A stretch of 54,314 bases of DNA from Paludibacteraceae bacterium (GCA_017509715.1 JAFWOU010000015.1:1-54314); one strand, 5' to 3'; positions 1 to 6,938 are shown, counted from the stretch's first letter. Program-made: numbers and translations. The notes: generated by a model not told the origin, from the sequence alone.

Positions 1-111
1 AAGAAACAACTAAAAGAATACATAGATTACTATAATACAAAACGAATAAAATTGCGTTTAGGGATGAGTCCAACTCAATACCGAATGCAACATCAAAATT
101 CAATCGGTTAA
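1..111 (+). CDS. IS3-family transposase OrfB, C-terminal 36 residues (cut by window edge)
   Basis: Reading frame 1 is open from the first base to a TAA at 109-111. It encodes a tail containing YIDYYNTKRIK and LGMSPTQYR, the conserved end of the IS150/IS3-type DDE integrase core (rve domain), which normally reads YI.YYN..R....L...SP..YR. The catalytic residues lie upstream of the window. The protein would cut and join the ends of the IS. Whether the full gene is intact cannot be seen. Confidence 0.85.
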   Translation, partial: KKQLKEYIDYYNTKRIKLRLGMSPTQYRMQHQNSIG

Positions 112-141
112 TAATTTGTCTAACTTTTTGGGGTCACATCA
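1..141 (+). mobile_element. Right end of an IS3-family insertion sequence
   Basis: The window opens inside an IS. The end of an OrfB-type transposase frame is followed by about 30 nt finishing in GGGGTCACATCA. Ending in CA, with the complementary strand starting TGATGTGACCCC, fits the terminal inverted repeats of IS3-family elements. The left end lies outside the window, so the exact boundary (about 141) and any target duplication cannot be confirmed. Confidence 0.7.
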
Positions 142-174
142 CAAGGCGGCGTCCGAAATTACTACAAAAGGGGC

Positions 175-204
175 GTGCCGAAGTTACGATTCTCACTTTG
201 GCAC
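175..204. terminator. Hairpin with short T tract next to the IS end
   Basis: GTGCC and AAGT pair with ACTT and GGCAC around a short loop, followed by ACTTTTTG. It could end a transcript coming out of the IS. The T tract is short, so the terminator role is inferred. Confidence 0.4.
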
Positions 205-220
205 ACTTTTTGTATCACTA

Positions 221-260
221 CCAGTAAACCAGTCGACCAGTAGGCCAGTCGACCAGTATA
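221..260. repeat. 8-nt tandem microrepeat (5 units of CCAGTNNN)
   Basis: CCAGTAAA, CCAGTCGA, CCAGTAGG, CCAGTCGA and CCAGTATA follow one another without gaps directly upstream of a small secreted-protein gene. It belongs to the class of short-period junction repeats seen throughout the window. Confidence 0.85.
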
Positions 261-282
261 AACCACTAAAAAACGAAGAGTT

Positions 283-615
283 ATGAAACGATTTTTGAGT
301 CTGGCGCTCCTCGTAGCCGCCATGTTAAGCGCCTCGGTTGGCGCAAGTGCAAAAGGCCGTAAGGCAGAAGTAGTAGTAAAGAAGAAGGGCGATGTTCGCA
401 AAGAGATACGTTTCCAGGATAAGCGTTGTCCGCAAGGCCGCGAGGCAGATTTCCGCTTCAAGGCCGGTCCGAAGAGGCGAGCCGACATGCGTTGTTGCGA
501 GCGATGCCGACACCTGGACCCGCGCTTCCGCGACCCCCATTTCCGTCCGCGTCATGAGCTCCGTCCCTGTCCGCCCCAAAAGCGTCATCATCGCAAGGCC
601 CATCATCGTAAATGA
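283..615 (+). CDS. Small secreted basic, His/Arg/Cys-rich protein
   Basis: This 110-residue protein begins with a clear signal peptide: MKRF, a hydrophobic stretch, and a likely cut after ASA near residue 23. The mature part is very basic. It has five cysteines in the second half, several Arg-Pro and His-Arg stretches, and a tail of paired histidines (HHRKAHHRK) that could bind metal or an acidic surface. I do not recognise a family. A terminator-like hairpin follows directly, which supports a single-gene transcript. The start is chosen because the signal peptide begins exactly there. Overlapping frames on both strands have poorer composition and no signal sequence. No good promoter box is visible upstream. 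Confidence 0.6.
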   Translation: MKRFLSLALLVAAMLSASVGASAKGRKAEVVVKKKGDVRKEIRFQDKRCPQGREADFRFKAGPKRRADMRCCERCRHLDPRFRDPHFRPRHELRPCPPQKRHHRKAHHRK

Positions 616-624
616 GAACAAACG

Positions 625-651
625 AAGCAACCTCGAATATCGGGGTTGCTT
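625..651 (+). terminator. Intrinsic terminator after the small secreted protein gene
   Basis: AAGCAACC pairs with GGTTGCTT around an 11-nt loop and is followed by CTCTTT. It starts about 10 nt after the stop codon. Confidence 0.65.
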
Positions 652-666
652 CTCTTTGAATGGGGT

Positions 667-702
667 CCTCACGAAGTGCTAACATAGTGATACTTCGTGG
701 GG
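667..702. other. Inverted repeat, 11-bp arms
   Basis: CCTCACGAAGT pairs with ACTTCGTGGGG (one G-T pair) around a 14-nt loop. It lies between convergent genes and has no T tract on either strand, so its role is unclear. It could protect the 3' end of the minus-strand cluster transcript. Confidence 0.5.
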
Positions 703-760
703 AGACGAAGCGTGAATATGACGTAGTGCTATACAAGGGCTGTGCCCGTAGTCGCAGAAG

Positions 761-970
761 TCATTGTTTGCGCTTACCCTGGTACTCTTCCACGGTCTTG
801 GTCTGAATAGTGGTGACCGTCTTGGCGCTGTCTTGCGCCTGGGTGTAGGTGGCGGTGGTGTTGATGGTTCGCCACGCCTTGCAGGAGGTCATGCCCAGCG
901 CTACTGCGCAGCAGGTGAGTAGCGCCAGGACGATGGTCTCGATGATCTTGTAGATTTTGTCGTTCGTCAT
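761..970 (-). CDS. Short membrane-anchored or lipoprotein-like protein (smalltalk-like)
   Basis: The protein has 69 residues. After a short polar start there is one hydrophobic segment (about residues 11-27) ending in MTSC, a plausible lipobox, then a Thr/Gln-rich charged tail. The layout, with a hydrophobic helix ending in GMTSC, resembles the very short smalltalk proteins annotated in Bacteroides, but this one has a longer tail. It is the last gene of the minus-strand cluster and lies 16 nt after its neighbour. The function of that family is not known to me, and the match is by pattern only. Confidence 0.55.
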   Translation of the reverse strand: MTNDKIYKIIETIVLALLTCCAVALGMTSCKAWRTINTTATYTQAQDSAKTVTTIQTKTVEEYQGKRKQ

Positions 971-986
971 CGTTTACCTCCCTTCT

Positions 987-1358
987 TTAGCTACGGAGCT
1001 TGTCGTACTCCAGGTTGAAGAGGTAGGCGTAGAAGGTTTTCTTGCCACCGGCCAGATCCTTCTGCTCGTTGAAGGCAGCGCGGTCGGCCTCCAAGGTGCT
1101 CAGGTTCTTCATACGAGCCTGAGCGGCGGTGGCTGCCTGTCCGAAGCGCGAGCGGAGCTGCAGCTCGTAGGACGAAGGCGTGGTACTGCGCTCTACCTTC
1201 TTCCGCAGGTACAGACGGTTACAATGGTTGTTCTCGGTAGGTGCCGTACGGTGGGTTGCCAACAGCATCTTGTTGCAAGAGTGCTGACCGCTCTTGCTCG
1301 GCTTCGAAAGTGCGCCGGATACGCTATCGATACCGGCACTGAAAATTACATTTGCCAT
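987..1358 (-). CDS. Short conserved protein of the minus-strand cassette cluster
   Basis: This 123-residue protein has no signal peptide. Its first half has several short polar strands, including NRLYLRKKVERST. Then come TTPSSYELQLRSRF and a helical region rich in Ala and Gln. The order of a basic strand segment, a T-P motif, an R-x-RF motif and a helix also occurs in the next two genes upstream, so the three may be diverged paralogs. The pattern resembles short Bacteroidota proteins such as the DUF6266 type, a loose resemblance only. Its leader repeats that of the gene at 1474-1815 (hairpin ATCCGCC/GGCGGAT, then TTAACTATTATGGC covering the start codon), which fixes the start. Function unknown. 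Confidence 0.6.
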   Translation of the reverse strand: MANVIFSAGIDSVSGALSKPSKSGQHSCNKMLLATHRTAPTENNHCNRLYLRKKVERSTTPSSYELQLRSRFGQAATAAQARMKNLSTLEADRAAFNEQKDLAGGKKTFYAYLFNLEYDKLRS

Positions 1359-1385
1359 AATAGTTAAGGTTTGTTTTTCGTTTGT

Positions 1386-1406
1386 ATCCGCCTATATATG
1401 GCGGAT
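1386..1406. repeat. Leader hairpin copy 1 (ATCCGCC-N7-GGCGGAT)
   Basis: A perfect 7-bp stem with a TATATAT loop, in the leader of the minus-strand gene at 987-1358. A second copy with the same arms and similar flanks (GGTTAATAATGT and GTTAAGG/GTTAAAG) lies at 1838-1858. Confidence 0.8.
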
Positions 1407-1473
1407 TTTGGTTAATAATGTTTGTCTTATAGCCCGCAGGGCGGTTCTACAGGCCTTTAGGCCGGTCTGGAGT

Positions 1474-1815
1474 TTAATCGCTGATTAAATCTCCGTTCGC
1501 GTCGTAGTTCCCGTTCAACTTGTGCATCGCATAGCCGAAGAGCGTTCCGATCTTGTTCTGTGCCTTGTACTCGGCTACCAACTGAGTCTTCTGCTCGCTC
1601 GATCCAGCCAGGATGGCTCGCACAGCCGCTTGCACCTTCGTGAAACGGGCTTTTGCCTTCGTCTGGTTCTCGCTCGGCTCCTTCGTTGACGGGTTACACA
1701 ACTTCCCGGTGTACACCTTACCGGTCTTCTTGTTCGTGCGGAAGTACACATCGCTGTGCTCGCACACTTTCTTGCTCATACTTTCAATGAGCGCCATGGG
1801 TTTAATCTCTGCCAT
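1474..1815 (-). CDS. Short conserved protein of the minus-strand cassette cluster
   Basis: This 113-residue protein has no signal peptide or membrane segment. An N-terminal part with DVYFRTNKKTGKVYTGKL (probable beta hairpin) is followed by EPSENQTKAKARF and a long helical region containing GTLFGYAMHKLN. The arrangement parallels the proteins at 987-1358 and 1991-2185. It sits in a run of four minus-strand genes with short spacers that contain hairpins. The start is supported by a leader that matches the downstream neighbour. I cannot assign a function. A DNA-binding or phage-derived role is possible but has no direct evidence. Confidence 0.6.
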   Translation of the reverse strand: MAEIKPMALIESMSKKVCEHSDVYFRTNKKTGKVYTGKLCNPSTKEPSENQTKAKARFTKVQAAVRAILAGSSEQKTQLVAEYKAQNKIGTLFGYAMHKLNGNYDANGDLISD

Positions 1816-1837
1816 AATAGTTAAAGTTTAGGTTTGT

Positions 1838-1858
1838 ATCCGCCTATGCATGGCGGAT
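1838..1858. repeat. Leader hairpin copy 2 (ATCCGCC-N7-GGCGGAT)
   Basis: Perfect 7-bp stem with a TATGCAT loop, in the leader of the minus-strand gene at 1474-1815. The arms and both flanks match copy 1 at 1386-1406. Confidence 0.8.
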
Positions 1859-1882
1859 GGGTTAATAATGTATGTTAATTTC

Positions 1883-1899
1883 CCCGCATTCTATGCGGG
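1883..1899. other. Hairpin CCCGCAT-TCT-ATGCGGG
   Basis: A perfect 7-bp stem with a 3-nt loop in the spacer between the minus-strand genes at 1474-1815 and 1991-2185. It lies just before a REP-like copy. Confidence 0.7.
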
Positions 1900-1904
1900 C
1901 TTGT

Positions 1905-1936
1905 CCTTTGTTCATTAGCCCGGCATTTGATGCCGG
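1905..1936 (+). repeat. REP-like palindrome, copy 1
   Basis: CCTTTGTTCATTAG leads into a stem CCGGCAT-TTG-ATGCCGG. The invariant part of the family in this window is CCTTTGT..RTTAG followed by a stem-loop. TTAG sits where GTAG/GGAG sits in classical REP sequences. Confidence 0.75.
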
Positions 1937-1955
1937 ATTTTTAGTACGTCCTCTT

Positions 1956-1975
1956 CTCCGCGAGTAAGCGCGGAG
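1956..1975. other. Hairpin CTCCGCG-AGTAAG-CGCGGAG
   Basis: A perfect 7-bp GC-rich stem just downstream (minus strand) of the gene at 1991-2185. Without a T tract it looks more like a processing or stability element than a terminator. Confidence 0.6.
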
Positions 1976-1990
1976 GTTGTCCGTGGCTGT

Positions 1991-2185
1991 TTACTCCTCG
2001 CCGCTATTCCGGCGAGCATACCGTTCGATGAATCGCTCCCGTGCTGCTTTTCGTGCCGGCGTATCCGTCCATTTCCTCGGACACCTCTGTACGATCTGTT
2101 GCCCTTTATACATCCGGAAGTAGTATCCATCCTTCCGTAATGTCCCTTTTAGGCTCTCTATCGGTATGATCAATTCTGCTTTCAT
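1991..2185 (-). CDS. Short basic protein, first gene of the minus-strand cassette cluster
   Basis: This 64-residue, strongly basic protein contains SLKGTLRKDGYYFRMYKG (beta-hairpin-like), then CPRKWTDTPARKAARERF and a short helix. It looks like the minimal version of the architecture shared with the next two genes: a strand pair with Y-F-R, a T-P motif, then A-R-x-RF. It is the promoter-proximal gene, about 85-90 nt downstream of a good promoter at 2277-2308. Function unknown. The basic charge would allow nucleic-acid binding, but that is inference only. Confidence 0.6.
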   Translation of the reverse strand: MKAELIIPIESLKGTLRKDGYYFRMYKGQQIVQRCPRKWTDTPARKAARERFIERYARRNSGEE

Positions 2186-2276
2186 AGTTTGGGTTGTTAC
2201 GGTTCATTTTCATTAGCATTACGTTCGCATCGCGTACGTCCCTGTCACGTTATTTTAGGTCTTTTCTAAAAACTAT

Positions 2277-2308
2277 GCAAAGGTACTGCTTTTTTTTGAC
2301 ATAGGCAA
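2277..2308 (-). promoter_or_regulatory. Promoter of the minus-strand cassette cluster
   Basis: Read on the minus strand, TTG is followed after 20 nt by TACCTTTGC, the Bacteroidota -33/-7 pair. The predicted transcript starts near 2272 and has a leader of about 87 nt before the gene starting at 2185. Confidence 0.7.
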
Positions 2309-2483
2309 TACTTTGTCCCCTGGTTCGCGCCATTTGTCCCCCACCTCGTAACATGGTCCCGAAAGAAATCCATCGGGGCCCCCGACGGGCGCTAACGGAG
2401 TGCACCCGGTGGGGAGAGCGGAAGCATAAGTCGCCTGTCTATTAAGCAGAGTGGTATAGACCTTTGCGATCTTATTGCTGAAC

Positions 2484-2535
2484 GCGATGTTAATTGTTAA
2501 TTGTTAATTCGTATCGAATTTGTAATTTACATCGC
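2484..2535. other. Long hairpin enclosing a heptad repeat
   Basis: GCGATGT pairs with ACATCGC, and the arms extend partly through AATT stretches. The loop contains three TGTTAAT heptads. The gene-free stretch 2309-2652 otherwise shows a possible degraded REP copy (CGGGG-C-CCCCG near 2376, then GCTAACGGA) and no coding potential. Confidence 0.5.
2488..2508. repeat. 7-nt tandem microrepeat (TGTTAAT x3)
   Basis: Three gapless TGTTAAT units followed by TCGTATCGAATT. The same TGTTAA-type repeat plus GTATCGAATT occurs at 9995-10035. Confidence 0.85.
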
Positions 2536-2604
2536 GCACGCGCGAAATCTACATATAGAAATAGGCAGTTAACATTCGGGATGTGTACTTTTCAAATCCC
2601 ATCG

Positions 2605-2640
2605 CTTTTAACAGTTAACATTTTAACATTTAACATTTTT
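2605..2640. repeat. 7/8-nt tandem microrepeat (TTAACAT type)
   Basis: TTTTAACAG, TTAACATT, TTAACAT and TTAACAT follow in tandem just upstream of the transposase promoter. On the other strand this is the same TGTTAA-type unit as at 2488-2508. Confidence 0.8.
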
Positions 2641-2652
2641 CTTCCTATTATG

Positions 2653-2685
2653 TTTGCATATATGAGATATTTTTTGTAATTTTGC
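2653..2685 (+). promoter_or_regulatory. Promoter of the RAYT-like transposase gene
   Basis: TTTGCATATAT, then TAATTTTGC, with exactly 20 nt between TTTG and TAAT. The TTG at 2682 lies inside the -7 box, so it cannot be a translated start. Confidence 0.85.
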
Positions 2686-2711
2686 AGGCAAAATTGATTT
2701 ACCCACGACCA

Positions 2712-2741
2712 CGAATCAAATTCGGGGCTAACGGACAAAGG
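2712..2741 (-). repeat. REP-like palindrome, copy 2 (5' leader of the transposase)
   Basis: CGAAT-CAA-ATTCG, then GGGCTAACGGACAAAGG. On the minus strand this reads CCTTTGTCCGTTAG followed by the stem, matching the family consensus. It lies between the promoter and the likely start codon at 2745. Confidence 0.75.
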
Positions 2742-2744
2742 ACC

Positions 2745-3740
2745 ATGGAAGGCAATAGATGGCATTGGCAAGAGCCAGGCAAGGCTTGGAAAGGCATGGG
2801 AATATACCATGTTACGATGACTGTGCCGAGTAGGGAGCCTTTGTTGGGAAGGTTAATTATACCGGACGATGATCCTGTGAAGGCATATGTGGAGCGGACA
2901 GAGTTTGGGAATAGAATAGTGGATGAGGTATTGGGGATTCATAATTACTATCCGGAGACGCGGGTGCTGCAGTATAGTCTTATGCCGGATCATATTCATT
3001 TCATTTTGCATGTGTGGCGTCCGATGGACAAGACGTTTAATTCGCTGATCCGTGGCTTTTGGCAAGGCGCAAAAAAGATAGGACGTACCCATACGATAAA
3101 ACCTTTGTTAATTAACCCCGAATTGAATTCGGGACTAACAGACAAAGGATGGATAGAAGCAGACCCTATCTTTACAGAGCGGCCGTTTGTGCGGCCGATG
3201 TCAAGGAGGGGACAGCTACAGACGATGTATGATTATATCCGTATGAATCCACAACGCTTAGCGACGAAGAAGTTGAAACCGGGATTTTTCTATGTGCAGG
3301 AGCATGTGGAGATCGGTGGGCGGATGTATCAAGCGGTTGGCAATGCAAAACTCTTGCAGGCGGCTCGCATGGAGCCGGTGCATGTGCGGAGTATATGGGT
3401 GAAAGATGCAGAGGAACATGGCGCTGATACGGCATTACGGGGTTATAAAAACGGCTGTGCACAAGCGGCGAAAGAGGGTGCGGTAATGGTATCGCCGTTT
3501 ATAAGTGAGCATGAGAAGGCGGTATTGGAGTATTTGCTGCATGAGAAGTTGCCTATTATCTATATTGCCGACAATGGTTTTGGAAAGTACTATAAGCCAT
3601 CGGCGGGGTTGTTTGAGGCGGTAGCTGATGGCAGGATGCTGATTTTGAGCCCGTGGACGTATGACCCCAAGAAGAAGGGTGTGACGCGGGCTGAGTGCAT
3701 AGAGATGAACAAAATGGCAGAGGAGATCTGCGGTATATAG
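2745..3740 (+). CDS. Y1 (HUH) single-strand transposase, RAYT-like, with C-terminal extension
   Basis: The 331-residue protein has an N-terminal IS200-like Y1 transposase domain. The HUH metal site is HIH in LMPDHIHFILHVW (about residues 82-84), and the likely catalytic tyrosine is in YDYIRMNP (about residue 163). After that comes an extension of about 130 residues with SPFISEHEKAVLEYLL and ADGRMLILSPW, which resembles a Rossmann-like DprA/SMF fold (inferred). Such enzymes nick and join single-stranded DNA at hairpin ends. RAYTs act on REP palindromes. A REP-like copy lies in the 5' leader, another inside the gene (3116-3148, encoding NPELNSGLTDKG), and two lie just downstream. The ATG at 2745 is the first usable start, because the frame upstream runs into the promoter. 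Confidence 0.85.
   Translation: MEGNRWHWQEPGKAWKGMGIYHVTMTVPSREPLLGRLIIPDDDPVKAYVERTEFGNRIVDEVLGIHNYYPETRVLQYSLMPDHIHFILHVWRPMDKTFNSLIRGFWQGAKKIGRTHTIKPLLINPELNSGLTDKGWIEADPIFTERPFVRPMSRRGQLQTMYDYIRMNPQRLATKKLKPGFFYVQEHVEIGGRMYQAVGNAKLLQAARMEPVHVRSIWVKDAEEHGADTALRGYKNGCAQAAKEGAVMVSPFISEHEKAVLEYLLHEKLPIIYIADNGFGKYYKPSAGLFEAVADGRMLILSPWTYDPKKKGVTRAECIEMNKMAEEICGI
3116..3148 (-). repeat. REP-like palindrome, copy 3 (inside the transposase gene)
   Basis: CCCCGAAT-TGA-ATTCGGG, then ACTAACAGACAAAGG. On the minus strand this is CCTTTGTCTGTTAG plus stem. It adds about 11 codons to the transposase without breaking the frame. Confidence 0.8.
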
Positions 3741-3767
3741 AGAAGAGGCTTTTAGCTCCTCCAATAT

Positions 3768-3798
3768 CCTTTGTTCATTAGCCCTGTATTGGATGCCG
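3768..3798 (+). repeat. REP-like palindrome, copy 4
   Basis: CCTTTGTTCATTAG, then an imperfect stem CCTGTATTGGATGCCG. It starts 28 nt after the transposase stop codon, in the opposite orientation to copies 2 and 3. Confidence 0.75.
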
Positions 3799-3804
3799 AA
3801 TTAT

Positions 3805-3837
3805 CCTTTGTCTATTAGTCTGGCATTGTATTCGAGC
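3805..3837 (+). repeat. REP-like palindrome, copy 5 (degenerate)
   Basis: CCTTTGTCTATTAG followed by a decayed stem (CTGGCATTGTATTCGAGCAG). It is in tandem with copy 4, with 6 nt between them. Confidence 0.65.
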
Positions 3838-3857
3838 AGTCTTTTTCTACCGATTTA

Positions 3858-3890
3858 TTTGCGTATATCAGAAAATTTGTGTAATTTTGC
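3858..3890 (+). promoter_or_regulatory. Promoter of the MmeI-like enzyme gene
   Basis: TTTGCGTATAT, 20-nt spacing, then TAATTTTGC. The sequence after it (AGGCAAAATTGA and ACCACGA) closely matches the leader after the transposase promoter, suggesting a duplicated promoter segment. Confidence 0.85.
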
Positions 3891-3925
3891 AGGCAAAATT
3901 GAAAAACCACGAAAAATAATATCAT

Positions 3926-6694
3926 ATGACACCTATACAACAACAAAAAGCCGCTAAGGAATTTTCAGAATTCTGGCAAGGCAAAGGCTATGAGAAAGGC
4001 GAGAGCCAGACCTATTGGTTAACCCTGTTGAATCAGGTTTTCGGGATCGAGCACCCGGAGCAGTTCATTCAGTTTGAGCAGCAGGTACAGTTGGATCACA
4101 CTTCTTTTGTGGACGCCCGTATCCCGGAGACAAAAGTGATGATTGAGCAGAAATCGTTAGGCAAGAACCTTGGCGAAGGTATCAAGCAGTCTGATGGATC
4201 TCTTCTCAATCCTTTTCAGCAAGCCAAACGCTATGCCGATTCGTTGCCTAACAGCCAGCGTCCGCGATGGATTGTGACCTGCAATTTTGCGGAATGGTGG
4301 GTGTATGACTTGGAGCACCCGAATGACGAACCGCAGAAGATACAACTCGCTCATTTGGAGAACGAGTACGACCGTTTGCGTTTCCTCGTGGATCAAGGTA
4401 ACGAGCATATCAAACAAGAGGAGAAAGTATCCAAAGAGGCGGGCAAATTGGTGGGAGAGATATATGATGGGTTGTTGAAGCAGTATATCGAACCCGATGC
4501 GCCGGAGACGCTACGAAGCCTCAATATCTTGTGTGTGCGGTTTGTGTTCTGTCTGTATGCGGAGGACGCCCATTTGTTTGGGTCGAAAACGGCTTTCCAT
4601 GATTATTTGGCGCAATATCCGGCGAAAGACATGCGTCGGGCTTTGATAGATCTGTTTGAGGTGCTGGACACTCCGACAGAGGCGCGCGACCCGTATATGG
4701 ATGAGTCCCTCAAGAAATTCCCCTATGTGAATGGAGGATTGTTCAGCCATGACGCGCGGCTTATCATTCCGCAGTTTACCGAGGAACTCAAGGAACTGAT
4801 TCTTGCCAAAGCTTCCGATGATTTCGATTGGAATGATATTAGCCCGACTATCTTCGGCGCGATTTTCGAGAGTACCTTGAACCCCGACACGCGTCGTTCG
4901 GGCGGTATGCACTATACGAGTATCGCTAATATCCACAAGGTGATCGACCCGCTTTTCTTGGACGACCTCAAAGACGAGTTGGAAGCTATTAAGGCTATCC
5001 CGCAAGAGAAGCAGCAACGGCAGAAATTAGATGCGTTCCAAGACAAGATAGCGGGTCTTACTTTCTTTGATCCGGCTTGTGGTAGTGGTAATTTCTTGAC
5101 GGAGAGTTATGTGAGTTTGCGCCGATTGGAGAACGAGATTATCCAATTGCGCAATAAAGGTCAAGCCGTTATTGGCGAATTTGCTGACCCTATTAAGGTG
5201 GATATTCATCAGTTCTACGGTATCGAGATTAACGATTTTGCGGTCTCGGTAGCCACTACGGCTCTATGGATTGCCGAGCAGCAGATGCTCCAAGAGACAG
5301 CCAAGTTGGTTCAGTTCAATATCGAACCGTTACCGCTCAAGGCATACCATAATATCAAAGAAGGTAACGCGCTACGGATTGATTGGGGAGAGGTGATTGC
5401 GCCGGAGAAGTTGGATTTTATTATGGGTAATCCGCCGTTTGTGGGTGCAAGTATGATGTCTACGGAACAAAAAGAGGATGCTGTGGCTATCTTTGGTAAA
5501 GTAAAGTTATCCAATAGTATCGACTTTGTTGGTGCTTGGTATCACTTGGCTTCTAAAATGATGCAAGCGAATCCTGCTATTAGGGCAGCTCTCGTTTCTA
5601 CAAATTCGATTACCCAAGGCGAACAAGTTGCTGCACTTTGGCAACCCCTTTTTGATCGCTATGGAGTTCATATAGATTTCGCTTATCGTACTTTCCGTTG
5701 GGATTCAGAAGCGGACATAAAGGCTCATGTCCATTGTGTTATTATAGGTTTTTCGATTTCAGGGAATAATACAAAGCGCATCTATATTTCAGACCTTCAA
5801 TCCTTACCGGCAGCTAATATCAACCCATATTTAATTGATGCGCCGGATGTGTTTATAGAAAGCCGTTCAACACCATTATGCAATGTTCCAAAATTAACAA
5901 AAGGTAATCAACCCTCTGACGGAGGAAACCTTATCTTATCAGAGGAAGAGCGAGCGGCATTTATAAAGAATGATCCAAGTATAGAATGCTGTATCCGCAG
6001 ATACGTTGGTGCAAAAGATTATCTCAATAATAATGAAATTCGTTATTGTTTGTGGTTGAGAAATATTCCATTGAGTGTTTATGTTAAAAACAAAGACATT
6101 TACCAACGCTTAGAGGCTGTAAGAGAGATGCGTGCAGCAAGTACAGCCGCTCCGACAAGACAAGCAGCAAACAAACCTGCGCTTTTCTTCTCAATGCCCC
6201 AAACTGAAAATACTTACATGGTTATCCCGCGCGTTAGTTCTGAACGACGTAGGTATATTCCTGTTGGGTTTATGCCCCCTGAAATTATAGCGGCTGATTC
6301 TCTTTCTATCATCCCCAACGCCACTCTCTACCATTTTGGAGTGCTTACCTCTAACGTCCACATGGCTTGGATGCGTGTTGTTTGCGGTCGCCTCAAATCC
6401 GACTACCGTTATTCCGGAAGCGTCGTCTATAACAACTTCCCGTGGCCCAATCCGACAGACGAACAAAAAGCCCGTATAGAGCAAACAGCACAAACTATTT
6501 TGGATGCACGTGCCAAATATCCGGATTGCTCGCTTGCGGATCTGTATGATGAGGTTACTATGCCGCCGGAGTTACGCAAGGCGCATCAGGAAAACGACCG
6601 TGCGGTTATGGCTGCATATGGCTTTAGTACTAAAATGTCCGAATCGGAGTGCGTAGCAGAACTGTTTAAGATGTACCAAGAATTGACGAAATGA
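3926..6694 (+). CDS. MmeI-like single-polypeptide restriction-modification enzyme (type IIG/IIL)
   Basis: At 922 residues this is almost the length of MmeI (919). The N-terminal nuclease signature is Asp63 followed by EQK at 74-76 (VDARIPETKVMIEQK), as in the D-X(n)-E-X-K site of this family. A helical spacer (about 170-350) follows. The gamma-class adenine methyltransferase has motif I DPACGSGNF near 380 and motif IV NPPF near 500. A target-recognition region (about 600-820) and a short C-terminal helical part complete it. Such enzymes cut unmodified DNA at a fixed distance from the site and methylate one strand for protection, so no separate methyltransferase gene is needed; none is present. 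It has its own promoter and a terminator, directly beside the REP/RAYT unit. Target specificity cannot be read by eye. Confidence 0.9.
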   Translation: MTPIQQQKAAKEFSEFWQGKGYEKGESQTYWLTLLNQVFGIEHPEQFIQFEQQVQLDHTSFVDARIPETKVMIEQKSLGKNLGEGIKQSDGSLLNPFQQAKRYADSLPNSQRPRWIVTCNFAEWWVYDLEHPNDEPQKIQLAHLENEYDRLRFLVDQGNEHIKQEEKVSKEAGKLVGEIYDGLLKQYIEPDAPETLRSLNILCVRFVFCLYAEDAHLFGSKTAFHDYLAQYPAKDMRRALIDLFEVLDTPTEARDPYMDESLKKFPYVNGGLFSHDARLIIPQFTEELKELILAKASDDFDWNDISPTIFGAIFESTLNPDTRRSGGMHYTSIANIHKVIDPLFLDDLKDELEAIKAIPQEKQQRQKLDAFQDKIAGLTFFDPACGSGNFLTESYVSLRRLENEIIQLRNKGQAVIGEFADPIKVDIHQFYGIEINDFAVSVATTALWIAEQQMLQETAKLVQFNIEPLPLKAYHNIKEGNALRIDWGEVIAPEKLDFIMGNPPFVGASMMSTEQKEDAVAIFGKVKLSNSIDFVGAWYHLASKMMQANPAIRAALVSTNSITQGEQVAALWQPLFDRYGVHIDFAYRTFRWDSEADIKAHVHCVIIGFSISGNNTKRIYISDLQSLPAANINPYLIDAPDVFIESRSTPLCNVPKLTKGNQPSDGGNLILSEEERAAFIKNDPSIECCIRRYVGAKDYLNNNEIRYCLWLRNIPLSVYVKNKDIYQRLEAVREMRAASTAAPTRQAANKPALFFSMPQTENTYMVIPRVSSERRRYIPVGFMPPEIIAADSLSIIPNATLYHFGVLTSNVHMAWMRVVCGRLKSDYRYSGSVVYNNFPWPNPTDEQKARIEQTAQTILDARAKYPDCSLADLYDEVTMPPELRKAHQENDRAVMAAYGFSTKMSESECVAELFKMYQELTK

Positions 6695-6753
6695 TAGGGA
6701 AGGCGAATAATAACGCCGGCCTGACGTCCGGCGCACAGGAAAAAGAGATATAG

Positions 6754-6787
6754 GACCTGCGACCGTTTGGGTTGCGGGTCTTATTTT
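6754..6787 (+). terminator. Terminator of the MmeI-like gene
   Basis: GACCTGCGACC pairs with GGTTGCGGGTC over 11 bp (two G-U pairs) around a 5-nt loop, then TTATTTT. A second GC-rich stem (GCCGG...CCGGC) lies just upstream at about 6714-6732. Confidence 0.75.
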
Positions 6788-6905
6788 GATATAACAGCAA
6801 AAGAAAATGGCAAAGAAAAATGCAAGAAAATAACAAGAGAATTTGCAAAGAAATAAATCATGTGCGGGAAAAAGATAAATTTTGAGAATTTTTTTCTGCA
6901 AATAA

Positions 6906-6938
6906 TTTGCGTATATAAAAATATTTTTGTAATTTTGC
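6906..6938 (+). promoter_or_regulatory. Promoter of the 6964-7775 operon
   Basis: TTTGCGTATAT, 20-nt spacing, TAATTTTGC. Predicted start near 6942, leader about 20 nt. Confidence 0.85.

Noticed and set aside
2376..2412. A seventh REP-like copy (CGGGG-C-CCCCG, GCTAACGGA)
   Set aside because: The stem and GCTAACGGA are suggestive, but ACAAAGG is missing, so I do not count it.
2682..2744. N-terminal extension of the RAYT-like transposase from TTG 2682
   Set aside because: This codon is part of the -7 promoter box and the stretch encodes a REP copy; ATG 2745 is the first usable start.
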